Source: Mixophyes australis (taxonomy: Eukaryota > Chordata > Amphibia > Anura > Limnodynastidae). From it: 64,000 bases of DNA. A model generated the notes under the pieces. The model was not told where the DNA came from. It made no database searches and worked only from the letters and a program-made list of their open reading frames with translations. Where the stretch lies: the NCBI GenBank assembly GCA_036250195.1, contig JAVHZZ010000003.1, forward strand, positions 86,941,418 through 87,005,417. The letters are read 5' to 3'. Position 1 is the first letter of the stretch. The number at the start of each line of letters is the position of its first letter. Of this stretch, positions 42,209 to 56,790 are shown one piece after another. The translations under genes and the position numbers were made by a program.

Positions 42209-42514
42209 TATTTAGTTGCATACAGGGAACATACTGTCTGCTTTTGAATGCAGCACACAAATACTGGACAACTTAATTTTTACACTGCAGTTTAAAGTTA
42301 AGCCCCTCCTAAATCTAAAAATGTTGGCACATTTTCTCTTTGCCCTACCTCACTCCTGCACTGCAATATGGTTTTGCTCAGGTGTAAATTTGCTTCATTT
42401 TTGCTTTGCTTCCAACTCTAAATGAGGCCCATAGTATGCAATATGATGGGCATTGGGACTATTATGCTATAAATTCATTTTGAGAAGTATAATTTACTGG
42501 ATATTAGGGACTGT

Positions 42515-45500
42515 ATACTATTACAACCATTTGAAAAGTATAAACGACTGCGCAAGTGGTTACATTATATTTTTAAATTGAGGGTTTTTCACCCACATTT
42601 TCTCAGCCTATCTGTTATAAGAATGTGTTGTAGGAATAATACACATACAGAAGGGAAGGAGAGACTCAGTGGAAAATGAGATACTCTACCCAAGTTTCCT
42701 AGTGGAATAATGAAAGAGATGCTATTCTTCTCGATATTTGTAGCTATGTTCTATATACTATATAAACAGCTGGACAATGCTACTTGACTTCTTAAGTACT
42801 TGAATTATTTAAAATCTTATAGCCCTTCATACACATAGATAATGTTCTTATTCTTTATGCAGTTTGCAGATTTCATCCTATTTCCTTCATAATGGGTGTT
42901 ATTTGAACATCTAAAAAAGAAACATAATTAAAAGACTGACCAAGAATTAGGCCCGTTCTGCTTCGTCTATGCAGGGAAATGAGAAGCAAAAATGTAAGAC
43001 TGGTTTTGCATGTTATTTTACCTGTTTTTATTCTGTTTTCTTTTGTCCTTATGAATTCAATAAAACAGTCCCACTTAATTGTATGATGTGATCCAGTGAC
43101 AGATGCACTCAGTGAAGTCAAAGTTCACCTTGATATGACGTCAACCTCTTACAACTAAATTGTTAACAAAAGGGGTTGGATTTCATTGATAGGCCACTTG
43201 GCTCAATTGGCTCTGCTTTAAGCTTTATTTATACATTAGTCTTATTTTGGCCTATTAGCATTTTTCAAAGTATTTACAAACTAATTTAATTGAAAAATAC
43301 TATTATTTCATTTAAATCTGAGTTACCCCACTTCTCTTACGCCACCATAAAATATTCTCTCACCTTTAACTTGTGCCATTTTATTTTGACATTTGCAGTG
43401 TGAGTATATTCTTTTTTCTGAAAATTGTTTGTTGCAGTTTATCCCTAATCAACTAGAATATTAATTTTATATTTTCAAGAGCTTGATTCCAGAATAATGC
43501 AATTTTTGTGTATCTTTTTACTGCAACCACAGCTTTTATTGGCAGTGAAGCACGTCTGTAAAATACCAGGTATTTTTTTTACGGTTTTTTTTTTTACTGA
43601 TGGAAACAAGAGATCTTCAGAACACAGATGCTTAGGTACATCATATTTTCCCAAAAGCAGATTCTGATTTCTTGGCAAGCTTGGTAAACAGTTGTGTTGG
43701 CAATTCCATGAACTGCTTTTGGCTTTGCGAAAGTGTTTTCCTGTTGATTGCTTCCCAAACCTTTGATTTCACAATGTAGAGTCTAGGATTTGGAAAGCTG
43801 AGGTTATTTTACAGTTCTCAGTAGCTTTGTGAATTTAGTTGATAGACCCCCACCCCTAAAACGCTATAAATTATAAACATAGCCATAGCCTAAGTCACAA
43901 ATAAAACAGAAATTCAATATGGAATCTTTCATATATTCCTATTTTTAATATATAAGCCTACGTATGACGTTTTAAATTATTTGCTATCCTAAGATTGAAA
44001 TCATGAAATATTTGCTGTATACACTAGGGAGATAAAATGATTCCATCTTAAATATTTTGAACCTTAAGGTTTCTCAAAATTTAGTACATAAACATAACAT
44101 GTACCCATAATTATATTTATGAACCTGGACACCATTTAGCTATGATGCAGTTCCCCACAAATCATCTATATTTTAAGAAGCAAAAAATGTTTTAGGAACA
44201 TTAATAAGACACAGCAGGGCTTTAGACTTCTGTCTAGTACATGCTGTGCAATACTTACAGGTCTGTAGAAAAAAAGACACATGCACAAAGAAATAATCAT
44301 ATGTTTTCTGACCCATAGCTTTATCAACCTCATAGTTATCCACCAGATACTTTAGGGGGCAAAACGACTGATTCTGATAAAAAGGAGAATGACATTAACT
44401 CCTTATTTCAATAAGAAGAAGGCAATGTACTGTATATGATGAAAGAAACTCCAACCTGGTTTAAAATGAGATTAAAACTGTACTACTGCAGTGAAAAATG
44501 TTGTAGGTTGTTGTTTAAACTTTGAATTAACCAATTTAAAAAACTGAATCCGTGTTTATAGTTGGACACTATGTTAAATGCACAACTTAAATAATATCTT
44601 CACTTACATGTTTTGTTTAAATTCATACCCTACTATCAATACGCTCATTTGGAAATAGAGTTAATAATTGTTCTCAATTGTTCTCCAATATTTTGCAGCA
44701 ATAAGGGTTGTAAAACAAACAGTAGTGGTTACTGTCTACCTGCCAAGTTGTATTGTAGTTTAAAGGATAGGGTAGGGGGATAAGAGATTTTATGTTTGCA
44801 GCTTGAATCATGTGAAATATAATTTTTACAAATAGTTCTGGGCAGAGTTCCCTTTTAAAAAATTTAGACTAGAATTTCATTGAATGCCACATCTACAACA
44901 AGTGCTCCTTGTTTATACATGTCTTCTCCCCTGCACAGATTTTTGGGCAATAAACTATATTACTCCTGTATCATTAATGTTTTGTACTTACTGTGCCATT
45001 CTCCATTTTGTCAAACTTATTTGTGTTATTGTCTTGTTCTGTTTTATATGAGTGGAAAATCACGAACCTGTGCCGTGCTACATATTTAAATATATGCATG
45101 CATCCTGGAGGTGAGATAATACTCTTCAATATCTTTTTAGAAGATAATACCCCTTTCAGACAAGTGTTTTTAAGTAAATGTATTAGGCCTGAACACACAT
45201 ATTTGCTAATATAACATGTTGCCAGTGGGATTAAGTTTAAATGTTTTAGTTATGACTGAACTGATCTGGAGTAATCTTGTTTACCTGGGTTGCACTGGGT
45301 AGCAGAGCCTGCTGTGCTTCTAATTTTTTGTTTAGGCCAATAATAAAAGATTAGAAAAGTGATATGCCACAACCAGAAATATTGTCTTATCACAGACAGA
45401 TCGATGGGAGATTTGTGGAGATCACACTGTCCATAGACAGTGGTAAGCATCAAACTAGGCATAATAACTGTTAATATCTACTTGATTTATAAGCTGCTAT

Positions 45501-47797
45501 CCAAGGTCCTTAACTCTGCAGCCTTACCAAGTTTTTCAATATGGGAACACCTATTACTAAAGACCTTTTCCCTTTTTTGTCCATTCCTGGAATGCTATTT
45601 TCCATTATGAATTCCATGTAACCAGCAAAGTTACAAAAAAGAAAACAAATCATATCATTAAGATAATGAACTACTATTGTTGAACCACTGAGAGGATGAA
45701 TATAATAATGGCAAGTAAAACTGAAAGATGTCCTCTTCCTAAATGATGATGCAGTGGTTGTCGTTGAAACAGAGGCACCTCTCTTACCAAAATGTGCTAT
45801 CAGCAGTTGTATCTGTTCTTTAATTATCTGACACCTCAATTTAGTATTGTTAGTATTGTTGTAACATTTAGGTGGCAAGTTTATTTATCCCATGTGAAAG
45901 TGCTGGTATCACTGAAAAAGATTCCCACCATTCTGATAATATTCCCAGCCCTATCCATAACTCCTTAAAATGGTTTGGATAAGGATTATTTGTTGTCTCT
46001 AGCCTAAAGACGATCTGTATCACTTAATACGATGTAGTGATGGTAATAATAAAACATACCCTCCTTGCTTGTGGAGTGTTTTCTATGATTCCCCCCCCCC
46101 CCCTCCTCGTGGAGCAATGTTGTGCCAGGAAAATATTAAATGCCTGATAGGTCCAAAAAGTAAGAGGTGCAAAGTAGTGATATCCAACTTTGTACTGGAG
46201 ACACTACCAACTTCCCTTGGGTGTGATGGAGAGCAGATTAATTAGTATGGCATGAAGTGTCTATCAGGGGTGTGGTAGGAGACAGTGCAAACAATCTTAC
46301 TGAAAGTGTGGAACAGGGCAGTGTTTTTCATTCCCTTCCTGTGCCAGGCAGAGGACAAATTATGAATCACCTCCAGGGTCCTCCTTATCTCCCAACATTT
46401 TTGCAGCTCCTTGGGCTTAGGGAAGGCCTTGAAGCCTTGAACCATACTAGTACTATTGATAAGTTGAAGGAAAAAGAGGGGGCACCCTCCACCCTAACCT
46501 AACAGCTCACAGAACTAGACAGTGAACCTAGATGGATATAAATTCCATGTAAAAATGTATAAACGCCACTGTAGAGAAAAATGACTGGAAACTCAGAGAT
46601 TTCATATGGGATGGACAGAGCTACTATTAGAAGTAACAATTTTTGGTGTTTACTCAGCTCTTTATTCTCTTTGAGGGACAAATAACAATGCAGGTTTATT
46701 TTGCTTATGAGACACAGCAGAATAACTGTCTTCAGACTGAGGTTTGCATTTGAACTCTGCAAGTGGTATAAGTTTGCTTCTTTAAACAACTCATTAGAGT
46801 TGTTTATAGCCATGGAAATGCACACAAGAATGTTAGGTGACCAGCCCAGTAACACAAACACCCTATCAGTTTGTGATATGTATGTGTGGAGGCATATAGA
46901 AAAAGCATAGTTTGGAGAGAAGGATTTTGTCTTGGATGCCAGAATACCTTGTTGCAGTCATTGGTGTTGGAATGTGGATGAATGCTCTTAGTGAAACAAG
47001 ATAATAAGTATCAAAAACATCCTATAAAGTAGTTCTATAACAATTGGCCAGTAGAAGTTAAATCCTTTTCATCTACAAGTAAAATAGAACGTCTTATCTC
47101 TTTATTACTTTGATTGCTAAAGGTTATGATTTAACATGGCTTTAACCCTCAATCCAAGCAGACAATGGGGTACCTTGAAAAAACATTATATTCTGCCCTA
47201 GGTTGGTGTTCACTTATCCAGTGTGGCTGAGCCAACCTAAATAATTAGCAAATTCTCTAGAATACAAAATCAGAATTATTGTATTTCTTATTGATTAAAC
47301 CAAACTTTACATTTTGATCTGGGCCACGTGGCTCTGGAATAAGATTTTATTGGTTAGTGTAGTGTTGGTATTTAACTGAACAATTAACAATAAACCCAAT
47401 AAAATTGGTCATTCAAATTGACCGGCCCATCAGTTCTGTTCTGCTGTTAAATTCTGTATTTTACTTTTTGCAATGAAAGTGTGTTTTTTCTGCATAGAGA
47501 GATGGGAGACCGGAAACTGTGCCCAGAGAAAGACTTGCGCTAGAGTCTATATGCAGTCAGTTGTATCTTGTGTATACGTCTCCTTACACTTATAGCGATG
47601 GATCATTCAATTGTAGGCAAATCATACAACTGTTTGTATAAAAGTACAATAAGAGCATAGTCAAGTAAATGTGGCCTATGTAGACCTGAATGCAGATATG
47701 CATGCCAGGAAACATATCTGTTGCGTGTGCTCTGCCCCTGGGATAAGTTACAAACTGATAATGATGATCAGTTGAGATAGATCTGACACAACACCCT
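42515..47797. other. Long single-copy AT-rich interval
   Basis: No transposon ends, LINE motifs or RNA genes were recognised. A poly-C run lies at 46090-46102. The longest frames (minus 45510-45878 with 122 codons, minus 46499-46861 with 120 codons) lack any recognised domain and are AT-rich in composition; they are probably chance. Confidence 0.4.
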
Positions 47798-48064
47798 GGG
47801 CATGATTTATTAAGGAAGTAAAGCAAAAAAAAAAAATGTGGACCTTAGCAAAACCGTGTTGTATTGGAGGGGGAAGAAAATGTAAAATGTGAGAACAGAT
47901 TTTTAATTGGGGTAGAGCATGTCCTAAAGCAACTTTTAATGTCAGTGTAAAAATAAATCTATCAAGTATTATTATGTGCAAAATAATAAACTCCTTGCAG
48001 TATGGTTTTGCCAAGGTTCGAATTTACTAACTTTTTTGCTTTACTTTCCTTAATGAATCAGGCC
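47798..48064. mobile_element. MITE, family C, copy 3 (about 267 bp)
   Basis: The left end 'GGGCATGATTTATTAAGGAAGTAAAG' and the right end 'CTTTACTTTCCTTAATGAATCAGGCC' are inverted. Subterminal 'ttagcaaaaccgtgttgtattgg' has its partner in 'gcagtatggttttgccaagg'. The interior 'attggggtagagcatgtcctaaagc' and 'aaaaataaatctatcaagta' matches copy 1 at 5122-5431 closely. Confidence 0.83.
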
Positions 48065-49299
48065 ACTATGTATAATGTGAATTGTTTTGAGATACAATTT
48101 ATTCCTGTATTTTAGACTGAAATTGCGTCCAAATCTACATGAGGCCTATAAGGTACAGTGAGTAGGATTTGAGAGGATAAAGATAGTTGATATAGGGGCT
48201 CCTGACTTTTTAAACAACTTTTTCTAAATTTAAATCTGGCAAGTGGGTCAAGAAGTGGAACGTGTTCAGCGCTGTTGAATTTGTATTTACACATGTATTA
48301 ACTTCAAATCTTACTAAACTTTTTCTTTTGTTCAATGTTAAACACCTGGAAATGTCTTGCTGCACCTCAATATGTAAAATTTTAATATAAGGTTAATGAA
48401 AACATGCAATATAAATTAAAGGGATACATACAGTAACATATTTTTATCCTAAAACAAGTCAATCATTAAATGACATATGCTTAGTAGTTTGGCATAGTGT
48501 GTGCATTTATTAGGTAATTTGTTAATGTGGTTAGATCTGAATGACCCTTTTTCTATATTTTAATGAATATAATTTCTGTTTGATTTAATGTTGTAAAATA
48601 TGTCTTCAGCCACCCACTTATATCTCTAATAATATTTAGCAAGTAGTCCTTGTATTTACACTCAGTGGCCAGTAATATGTCAGACAAATTGTACAGTACT
48701 CTTGATACAATATGTTACAATAGTAAAATGTCATACTAAGACATCCATGGCTTGACATCACCATATTTCCTTGGGGTAGATAAATATCAAAAGAATACAT
48801 AGATGGTACTCAGGTCTTTATAAAAGAGTTAAACTAATTTTGAATATTGGCTTTAGGAAATGATGAAAAGAAAAGTACCCATTGGTTGAAGTCTCTGAAT
48901 CTTTTGGAACATATTTTGTACATTTTGGGCTTGTCACATAAATAAACTACTTTTCTTGTTTTTAGTGATACAATATATTCTATTTTCAATCACAAATTCA
49001 CCTTTTTTTTCGGTCCGTCAATAAACAATACTGCTTAGGTTGGAATGTTTGATGTCACTTCCCTTTTTGTGTGGACAAACCTTTTGTGCACATTGCACAC
49101 ACTTCTCTCTGTTTGTATTGGAGGGATATTAATCAAATTGTTGTTGTTAGTATTATTAATAGCTATAGTTGTTTTGCAGTCTTAATGTAAAAAGGACATA
49201 CATCTCAAGTAATTTTTAAAGCAAATAATACATACCGGACATTATCATAATCTATCCTATAAACACAAATCAGAACACAATATAAATGAGAACTCTGCT
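48065..49299. other. Unclassified AT-rich sequence
   Basis: Nothing recognisable on either strand. Confidence 0.45.
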
Positions 49300-49735
49300 T
49301 AAAATATTGTATCACCTAAGTAAATAGAACAAACATGTTAAAGAGCATAAAAGGTGACTTAGAGAGTGATACACTATAAATCAAATAGTGGTGGGAAGAG
49401 ATATTACAGCTCAAGTGAGTACAATTTGTTATTAAACAATCAGGTTATATGCTTGCTTTAAAAAAATAGTTTTAAGAGAGCTTTAAAAGACTTGGAAACA
49501 CTGTCAGTGTTTGGTGGAACGAGTGCTCCATAAAATAAGTGCAACACAAAATAAAACCTGTGAGGAGAGGTAATTGAGCAGAAGGAGGTTGCATGTAGGT
49601 CAGAGGTTCCATTTGAGAGAGTTACTGGACATGCGGAAGTAGAAGGAAGGATATTGCTGAGGATTTTGTATATTAAACACTAGAGTTTTGAACTTAATCC
49701 TGTGCATTATAGGTAGCCAATATAGGAACTGACAA
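49300..49735 (-). mobile_element. L2-type LINE fragment, strongly decayed
   Basis: The minus strand encodes 'FLYWLPIMHRIKFKTLVFNI' at about 49730-49670, the L2 'LHWLPVxxRIxFK' motif between the RT palm and the C-terminus. After several breaks 'LVPPNTDSVSKSFKALLKLF' appears at about 49530-49470, the L2 'LPxxLRxxxSxxxFKxxLKTHLF' ending. The 3' UTR probably runs to about 49300. No TSD was found. It is much older than the L2 at 16782. Confidence 0.7.
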
Positions 49736-52700
49736 TAGAGGCACATAAGTATACAAACCCTTTAAAGATTTTATTGGTACTGATGTTAACAGAAGTAAAT
49801 GTTTCAGGAAAGGTTCTGTTAAAGCTCCAATTTCTGAAAACTACACAATAAAAACCAGCTAATAAGTGATCTGGATTTGAAAGGCAATAAGGGAGTGCTA
49901 TTTCACTTGCTGTTACACAGATGTAGTGCAGATGTAGATGTTGGAGACAACAATAGAATACTATATTTCAGGATCTTGCAAGGCAATGTTTGCTTTGTGC
50001 AAGGCAAATGATATTAGACATGAATCAGTTAGAGACTTAAAGCAAGCCAAAAGGCTATAATTGAAATGCAAATTTAAACCAGCAAGTGTAAATCTCAGCC
50101 AAGTCTTGGTTTATATTAGTTTGGGCGATTTCAGTTTAAAATAATAAAATAAATAAAAAAACATTAAGAACAAAAAGCACATTATTCTATGCATTTGGAA
50201 GGCTATTTTTTATTTTATTGGAATTTTAGGCAGTGACAATGTACTGTATTAATAACAAAAACAAGTACAAGCCAGACTATATGATCTAGTGATAAATATA
50301 AAAATACACCACCATAGTTCAATATGAGTTCATGCAAAATTGCATTGGTAAAACATGTCTCTCACCTCTGTTGTACTCTGGGGATCTGTGGCCACCAATC
50401 TTGAGACTACAGCAGCTGAATTGAAGTATAAAAAAGGTCTCCAATGTTTGTGTACCATTTTCACTGATACATTTCTGGACAGGTGAAATTCTTGTTATCT
50501 TACAGATGATCTCATATATATATATTTTTTTTAACTTTTAAAATTGAGACTTAAACCTGCAGACTATTAAAAAAAAATGTGTGCTGTATACATTTCCATA
50601 TCTTCCAACTGTTTCTCATTCCGGGGCATAGTCCATCTTTTTGACCCAAAAATGTTCCCCCTTTTTCAAGGATACATATATTTGTATGAATACACTCTTT
50701 CACTGGGCTCCAAAGATGTATGTTTGACTCCTAAATTTATAACAGCATCCACCTTGTATATTAGATAGTGTTTATATTTCTGTTGTATGTAGCTATGTAT
50801 TTTAAGCTGTGTGTCATTTTTTTACTTCGCCATTTATGTATTCAAGTTTGGACACATATTTGTGCGTATCTATGAACCCACGAATAAGTGCAACTGTTGA
50901 TAATAACACATTTTAATGTATGCATCTGCACAATGATGAGAAGATTCTCAGTGAACATTAGTGTCAATAATGTTTTCCCAATAAAATACATTTAATTTGT
51001 TTTCATTTGCGATTTATTTTTTTTGACATTAACAACATAATTATATGTTAGTGTTTTATCACTCACATTTGAATCATATAAATCTATGTGCTTACTTGGC
51101 ACATTAACTAGCAAAAAATCTACGTGTGACACTGGATACATGTGACTCGTTGATTCTGATTTTTAGATGTTAACAGTGTACAGTTTTCACTAACTTTTTA
51201 TGCCAAATAATGTTGCAATGTAATCTCAAGTATTCTACCAGAATCATAATAGAGTCAATACAAATTAAATTCTATTCATGGGATTTGTTCCAATTTCTGA
51301 CAAATTTAATTGATTTGTGGATTAAAACTGCTGGTTTTGTTGTTAATATAATAAGAGTTCTAAGAACATTAGTCATCAATAAAGGCAAATGGGCTTGAAT
51401 AGAATTTCCATGTCATTCAGGAGTATATCATAGAACTGCAGATATTCAGAAAACAAGTGGTCAGATTAATGCAGCTATGTTGCTATTTCAGGTTCCTGAA
51501 TTTTTATCTGCTGTGTAAAATGATTTGTCTGTTAATGCCATGTTAGGGAATAATCAGGAATGATCAATAATATGGAGATATATTTGTAATCAGCTAATTA
51601 ATATTGTAAAAGTCTGATTCAATCTACAAAATATAAGTTAAAAAGTTCTATATTGTGCAAATGTATAAGTCAATATAACTAGTACCTTTAAGGACATGAC
51701 ACTAATACACTTGCTGCAGACTCTATCTGTGTATCTCAGTAACCCAAAGATAATATTGACCCATTCAAAAACTTAGAGACACCAATCAGATCCAGCCAGC
51801 AGTTTGAAAATATGTAAACATTGTTAAGTTAACTAAATGGTTAAACACAACTTTGCATTCAATTCTAAAGTAACCTTCCCAAGTAATTGTCCAGATTTGG
51901 CATACTAACTCTAAGTTTAAATCCTGTAAAATTAAATTCAGTGGTCACCATATTTAATAATCAGGATTTTTACTACATTTACATTTTATAACACTAGTGA
52001 AATAAATCCATCTTGCTAGAGAAAGAGTTGAATGATATTAATATATTACAACACTCTCTGACAGACTTATTATTATTTTTAACTATTACATAATTTAAGA
52101 TATATAGAATGCATGTTCCTTACAAATATGCATCTATTGTTCATGTAAAATTTCCTCACAATCACAGATGACATTATATAATATAAATGCAGTTGTTTTT
52201 TTTCTTAGCTTTTGATTTTATATATTATAATAATAATAATTCACATCTAATTTATCAGTTATCAGGTAGTGATTTTAAATTAATGGCTTTCATTTTCAAA
52301 TTGGGATATTTAAAAAATATGTAAAACTGTGAAACACATCCTTTTATGATTGTATACATAAGTAATAGGTGTTTTTGCAGAAATTATAATAACAATATTA
52401 TGTTTTACTGTTTAGGTTATCTATTACAAAGCAAATTTGGTTTATTATATATAATTAAAATTATTGTAATTATATAATCTAACCAAATTAAAAGTGGTAT
52501 ATATCTTCAATATAAATAATATAATAATATAAAATACTATTTTATACCATCAAAATGTTTTATTAACCACAATATGACAGATTTTATGCTTTTTGTAATA
52601 CGTTTCAGTTAAAAAAGTACCCAGGAGATGTTATGGAAATGTACATGTAAAAATGGCTTTAATTTGCAAAAAGTGTAAATAAATGTGCAATTAAGCAGAA

Positions 52701-54599
52701 ACTACAAATATGTATTTTGAAATTTTACAATTAATAACAATAATAGAAAATACTGTATATATTAGATTACATATCATTATTTGTATGCCCTTGCCAATAT
52801 TTCTATATAAAAGGTGTTACACTATGACTTTGAATTTGCAAAAGAAAAATATTATTTGCATTCACATCCACAATATGGACAAACAGTGATGCAATGTGTA
52901 GGTTTGTTTGATTATTAAAACCTTTACTACTTTAGCTTTGTATGCTGTCATATTTTGTATTATACATCAGATTATGCTGTTTTATTTTTTTATTCAAAAA
53001 CATTTCATTAACACAATACAAGTTTAATTATTTTGGAGAATCCTCCAGCCTTTAATATGGTTAAACTCAGTACATTATTTTAGGCCCAATCTTAATTTTG
53101 CCACTAGGGGGAAACAACTAACTATTATATCCTTAAATTTGTATACCAATAAGACTGATAACAAAGTATGTGTGCGTGTGTGTGTGTGTGATTGTGTAAA
53201 AAGTAGGTTCTATGCTTCTACACATATTTGCAAAAGCAACAAACAAGAAATGCTTTCATCGATATATATATTATTTATATAACTATTATTAATTGCAAAA
53301 TACATATTTTAAAAGTTACAAATAAGTTGTGAAATGAAATATAGCATGTGGAAGTGAGTTTAAATACATTCTATTATTCAAACGACTAAGTACATTGTAG
53401 CATTACATTAGACTCACACCTTACCTATTGTGTTACAAGGCTGAATTGGCATTAGTCTTCTGTCTTTATTCAAGCACATTTAAAATTCATATAATACACA
53501 AAATTGTCAGGAAAATAAGCTATAGACTATGTCAATACTGTAGCTGTGTTTTTATATAACTTTTATTAGAATAATTCTGTACAGATTGTAAAAGGTACAC
53601 AATAGGAGAATGTTTTGCATTTATTTTGTCTACTGTCTAGTTTCTGTAAATTATGTGTGTGTATGCATGTGTCTGTATGTTTGTGTGTGACTACTACCCA
53701 CAATTAAATTACTGAAATATTATATATTAAAAGCCTGCCATGTAAATATTCTTTCATCTTGAAAGAAATATACAAAAATATACTTTATTAGCAAAAATGT
53801 AATAATACAGCATAATAGTTATTTATATAACTTAACACATGTCAGTGTACATTTATGTATACAGCATTTGTGCTGTCTTTAGTTAGCACTTTTGTTTCTT
53901 ACCAAAGCAACTTAGCAAAGGGACATATATTTATCTGGCATACCTTTAAAAAAAAACACATAATAAATAGATTTTAAACTCCTTTTAGATTTTAAGTTTA
54001 TTTGGGCAAGGACAGCTTTGCCTTTTTATCATACAATTGCAGGTCATTTGTTTGTATCATGATACATCAATATACAGTGGTATATAATATATTGGTTTGT
54101 GCTTTATGAAAGAAATAATAATAATAATAATAATAATAATTATATTATTAAATACAAATTCACTGTTAATATGTATGAAGTCATATGATGAATATAAAAC
54201 ATATGTAATAACCCCTTAAAAAATCTTCTATAATTAATATAATATAAATTTATTTTGAACATTTTACAATAAAAATAATTTAAGAAAGCAGTCATTTAAT
54301 TTAAAAGTCTTTATTCGTTTATATTATGAATAATAGCTTTAATTTAGACATTAATAAACCTACAAAAATATTTCTAAGGCAAATTTAAAAATGTTACATA
54401 TAATCAAAATTTGATATAGTCAAATATTTCTGTTTTATTAATTTAATAATAATTCCAAAATTTGCAAAGTAAAATTAACTTAACAGTAAAAATTCATAGT
54501 GCTTACAGGAGGTACATATAAGTGGCTAATTTTCTATAACACTTTTTAAAAACATTTTGCTTAAAAAATATTAGTAAAAATAGTGATCGTTTAGAAAAC
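49736..54599. other. Long AT-rich single-copy interval
   Basis: Only short simple repeats were seen: TA near 50515, TGTG near 53167, and (AAT)n at 54109-54140. There is no recognisable gene, RNA or transposon. AT content rises above its surroundings between about 52000 and 54600. Confidence 0.45.
54109..54140. repeat. (AAT)n microsatellite
   Basis: About ten AAT units within AT-rich DNA. Confidence 0.9.
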
Positions 54600-54859
54600 A
54601 CAAATCAACAGATGCATTTACCTACCAGTAGAGGCCTCTCTAGATTTATCTTTTTTAGGAATCTGAATCGTCTTTGCATCTGACACAGTTAACAAAAGTA
54701 CTTGAAAAAGATTCTTTTCCATAGGAATATAAAGCATTACTATTTAATGTCCTTTAAAGTTAGAAGATGTTGATTAATGTTGACCTTTACATAGATGATG
54801 TTTCAAGTAAAAGAAAACACATTTAAATGAATAAATTCTATTGAGGATGCATTAATTAA

Positions 54860-55520
54860 ACAGAGACTTTACCATATGCTGTGGCTGGAGTGCGTGCTGG
54901 CCTTTCTGTTGTAGTTACCTGTGTAAAATCCACCCCATCCTCTACATGAATGCCCAAGCTGAATAGCCATTTGAATCAAAGCTTTAGTTTGATTCGCTAT
55001 ACAAGGGGTACTGTGTCACAGTGTTTTCTTTCTTGGAGTCACTAAGTGATTTCTATATCTGTTGTCATGGTGATATAGCAAAGCAGGGGGAAATGGGGGC
55101 AACTTCAGGCTTTCTCTAGCCGTTGCACTTAGAGCTAAGATGTTGTTAGCAAGACTATAAAACACTGGGCTTTATCAAGGCCTTCTTTTTGTTCTCTGAT
55201 TGTCAATAAAACTCATTTTAAGGGTAACAAGGACATCTAAATGTCATCTGTCACAGAGTTGGAGAGATTAAGTTTGTTTAGGAACTTGCGTGGAACAAAG
55301 GCTATTATTTGCTCTGCAGATACAAAGCAGTGTAGACTATCAGCAGTTGTGATTTAGATCTGGGCCCAAAGAGCATGTAGAAAAGATCAGCTCAATTGCA
55401 GGTGATAGCAATAGGCTCCTTGACACAAGAGCAGCAAAAACAGTTCAGACTCAGCTATGATTTTTATACTATAGTTCTCGAGCTAAATAAAAAGCATCTG
55501 TTGTCAGTGGCAGCCTGTTT
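54860..55520. promoter_or_regulatory. Candidate conserved noncoding (regulatory) element
   Basis: After several kilobases of AT-rich DNA the composition turns balanced and information-rich with no repeats. Examples are 'gctttctctagccgttgcac', 'ttgttctctgattgtcaata', 'gacatctaaatgtcatctgt' and 'caattgcaggtgatagcaat' (an E-box-like CAGGTG within). There is no open frame or splice pattern. Such islands in gene deserts are often enhancers of distant developmental genes. This is an impression from texture alone. Confidence 0.28.
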
Positions 55521-56790
55521 AAAAAAAATATGACACACACACCTGATAGTCCTTCAATGAATAATACAATAAGGTGAAAGGGTTTTCCAAAGTAAAATCC
55601 TGCGATAATAGGTTTTAACTCTGCATTTAAGCCATAATGAGACTAAACAGGAAGCAAAGATTAATGAAGACATTGGTGTTATTAAAATCAAATCCTGTGG
55701 TTTATATGCTGTTCTCAATAATGAACATTGTGGCTCTTCTAGATAAAGAACAACATTTTTTCCTTCTCTTTTTAATTTGGCACAGATCCCAGATTTCATT
55801 CAACCAGAACCTAGCCACTGAAACGCATGGTTTTATGTCCCCCACTCTTTTCATTTTGTTGTAATCCATGTAAAAAGGATTCTCTTTTCTTTAATATAAA
55901 ATTGTAACATATAGATTTTTTTTTACAAAAATCTGTATAATTGGCTTGAAACTGAGCTTTGAAGAAAAATAATATACATATAATGGTAATAGTACTGAAA
56001 CAAAGCAAATGAAGAATACTAAAACACATAACTGTAATACTTTTATTGTCCAGCTGTAATGCATTATAATGATAACCCAGGCTTTTGAGATAACAGACTT
56101 GACAGTATGGTAAAAACATTGAAATATTTTATTTTTTTATGACCTATTTCAGCTGTTTCAGATACATATAGCATCAACCACAAAACCTCTGCCAGGGTTC
56201 TACATCGAAGGAGTAAATATGAAAAGGTCTCTACTGAAATCATATGATTTGTCTTCTGAATATGGACTGAAGCTAAATTTAGTTTTGGAATAGGTAATAA
56301 TTTGATTATCAACTAACCAAGTTGGACAAGACTGGATACAAACATTTACACAAGATAATATTTATCCAAAAAAATAGTGTGTTCCTTTGTGATGCATTGT
56401 CTTATTGTTTAATAATTAAATACTGCTGTTTAATTATTTTATTTGTTATGTCTGTCGATGGATATTCAGGAGCTGCATATATATTATATGCAATACAGTC
56501 TGGGACACTTGTGGTTTCATATCATTTCACCCATATATCTAGGACAATAAGAGCAGCCGACATGAATTTAATATATTAAAAATTTGACTTTGGCACAAAC
56601 TTCATTGTCTTTGGGAATATTATTCACCTGGCTACTGAAACAATGGAACATTGGTCAAATTACTTGTTAAGTTGTAATAGTACACCATGTACTAAAAACA
56701 CATTATTGATTGTAAAATAAGCACATGTTGTTTAGACACTTTGAAATGTGTCTAAATTGGTTTAATACATAATAAAATTAATATAATCCC
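55521..56790. other. Unclassified sequence
   Basis: No gene or transposon recognised. Confidence 0.45.

Larger units (their letters stand above)
41157..42430. mobile_element. MITE, family C, copy 2, split by a CR1 LINE
   Basis: The left end 'GTGCCTCATTTAGAGTTATGGCAAAG' and the right end 'CTTTGCTTCCAACTCTAAATGAGGCCC' are inverted. Subterminal 'aatttgctcctgg...aaccacgttgcaatgcaagg' pairs with 'cctgcactgcaatatggttttgctcaggtgtaaatttg'. A CR1 LINE occupies about 41252-42208, so the original MITE was about 310 bp, the size of copy 1. Confidence 0.82.

Noticed and set aside
45510..45878. 122-codon minus-strand open frame, with others at 46242-46861
   Set aside because: Checked for LINE, retroviral and transposase motifs and none was found. 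The frames do not connect across stops in a consistent way.
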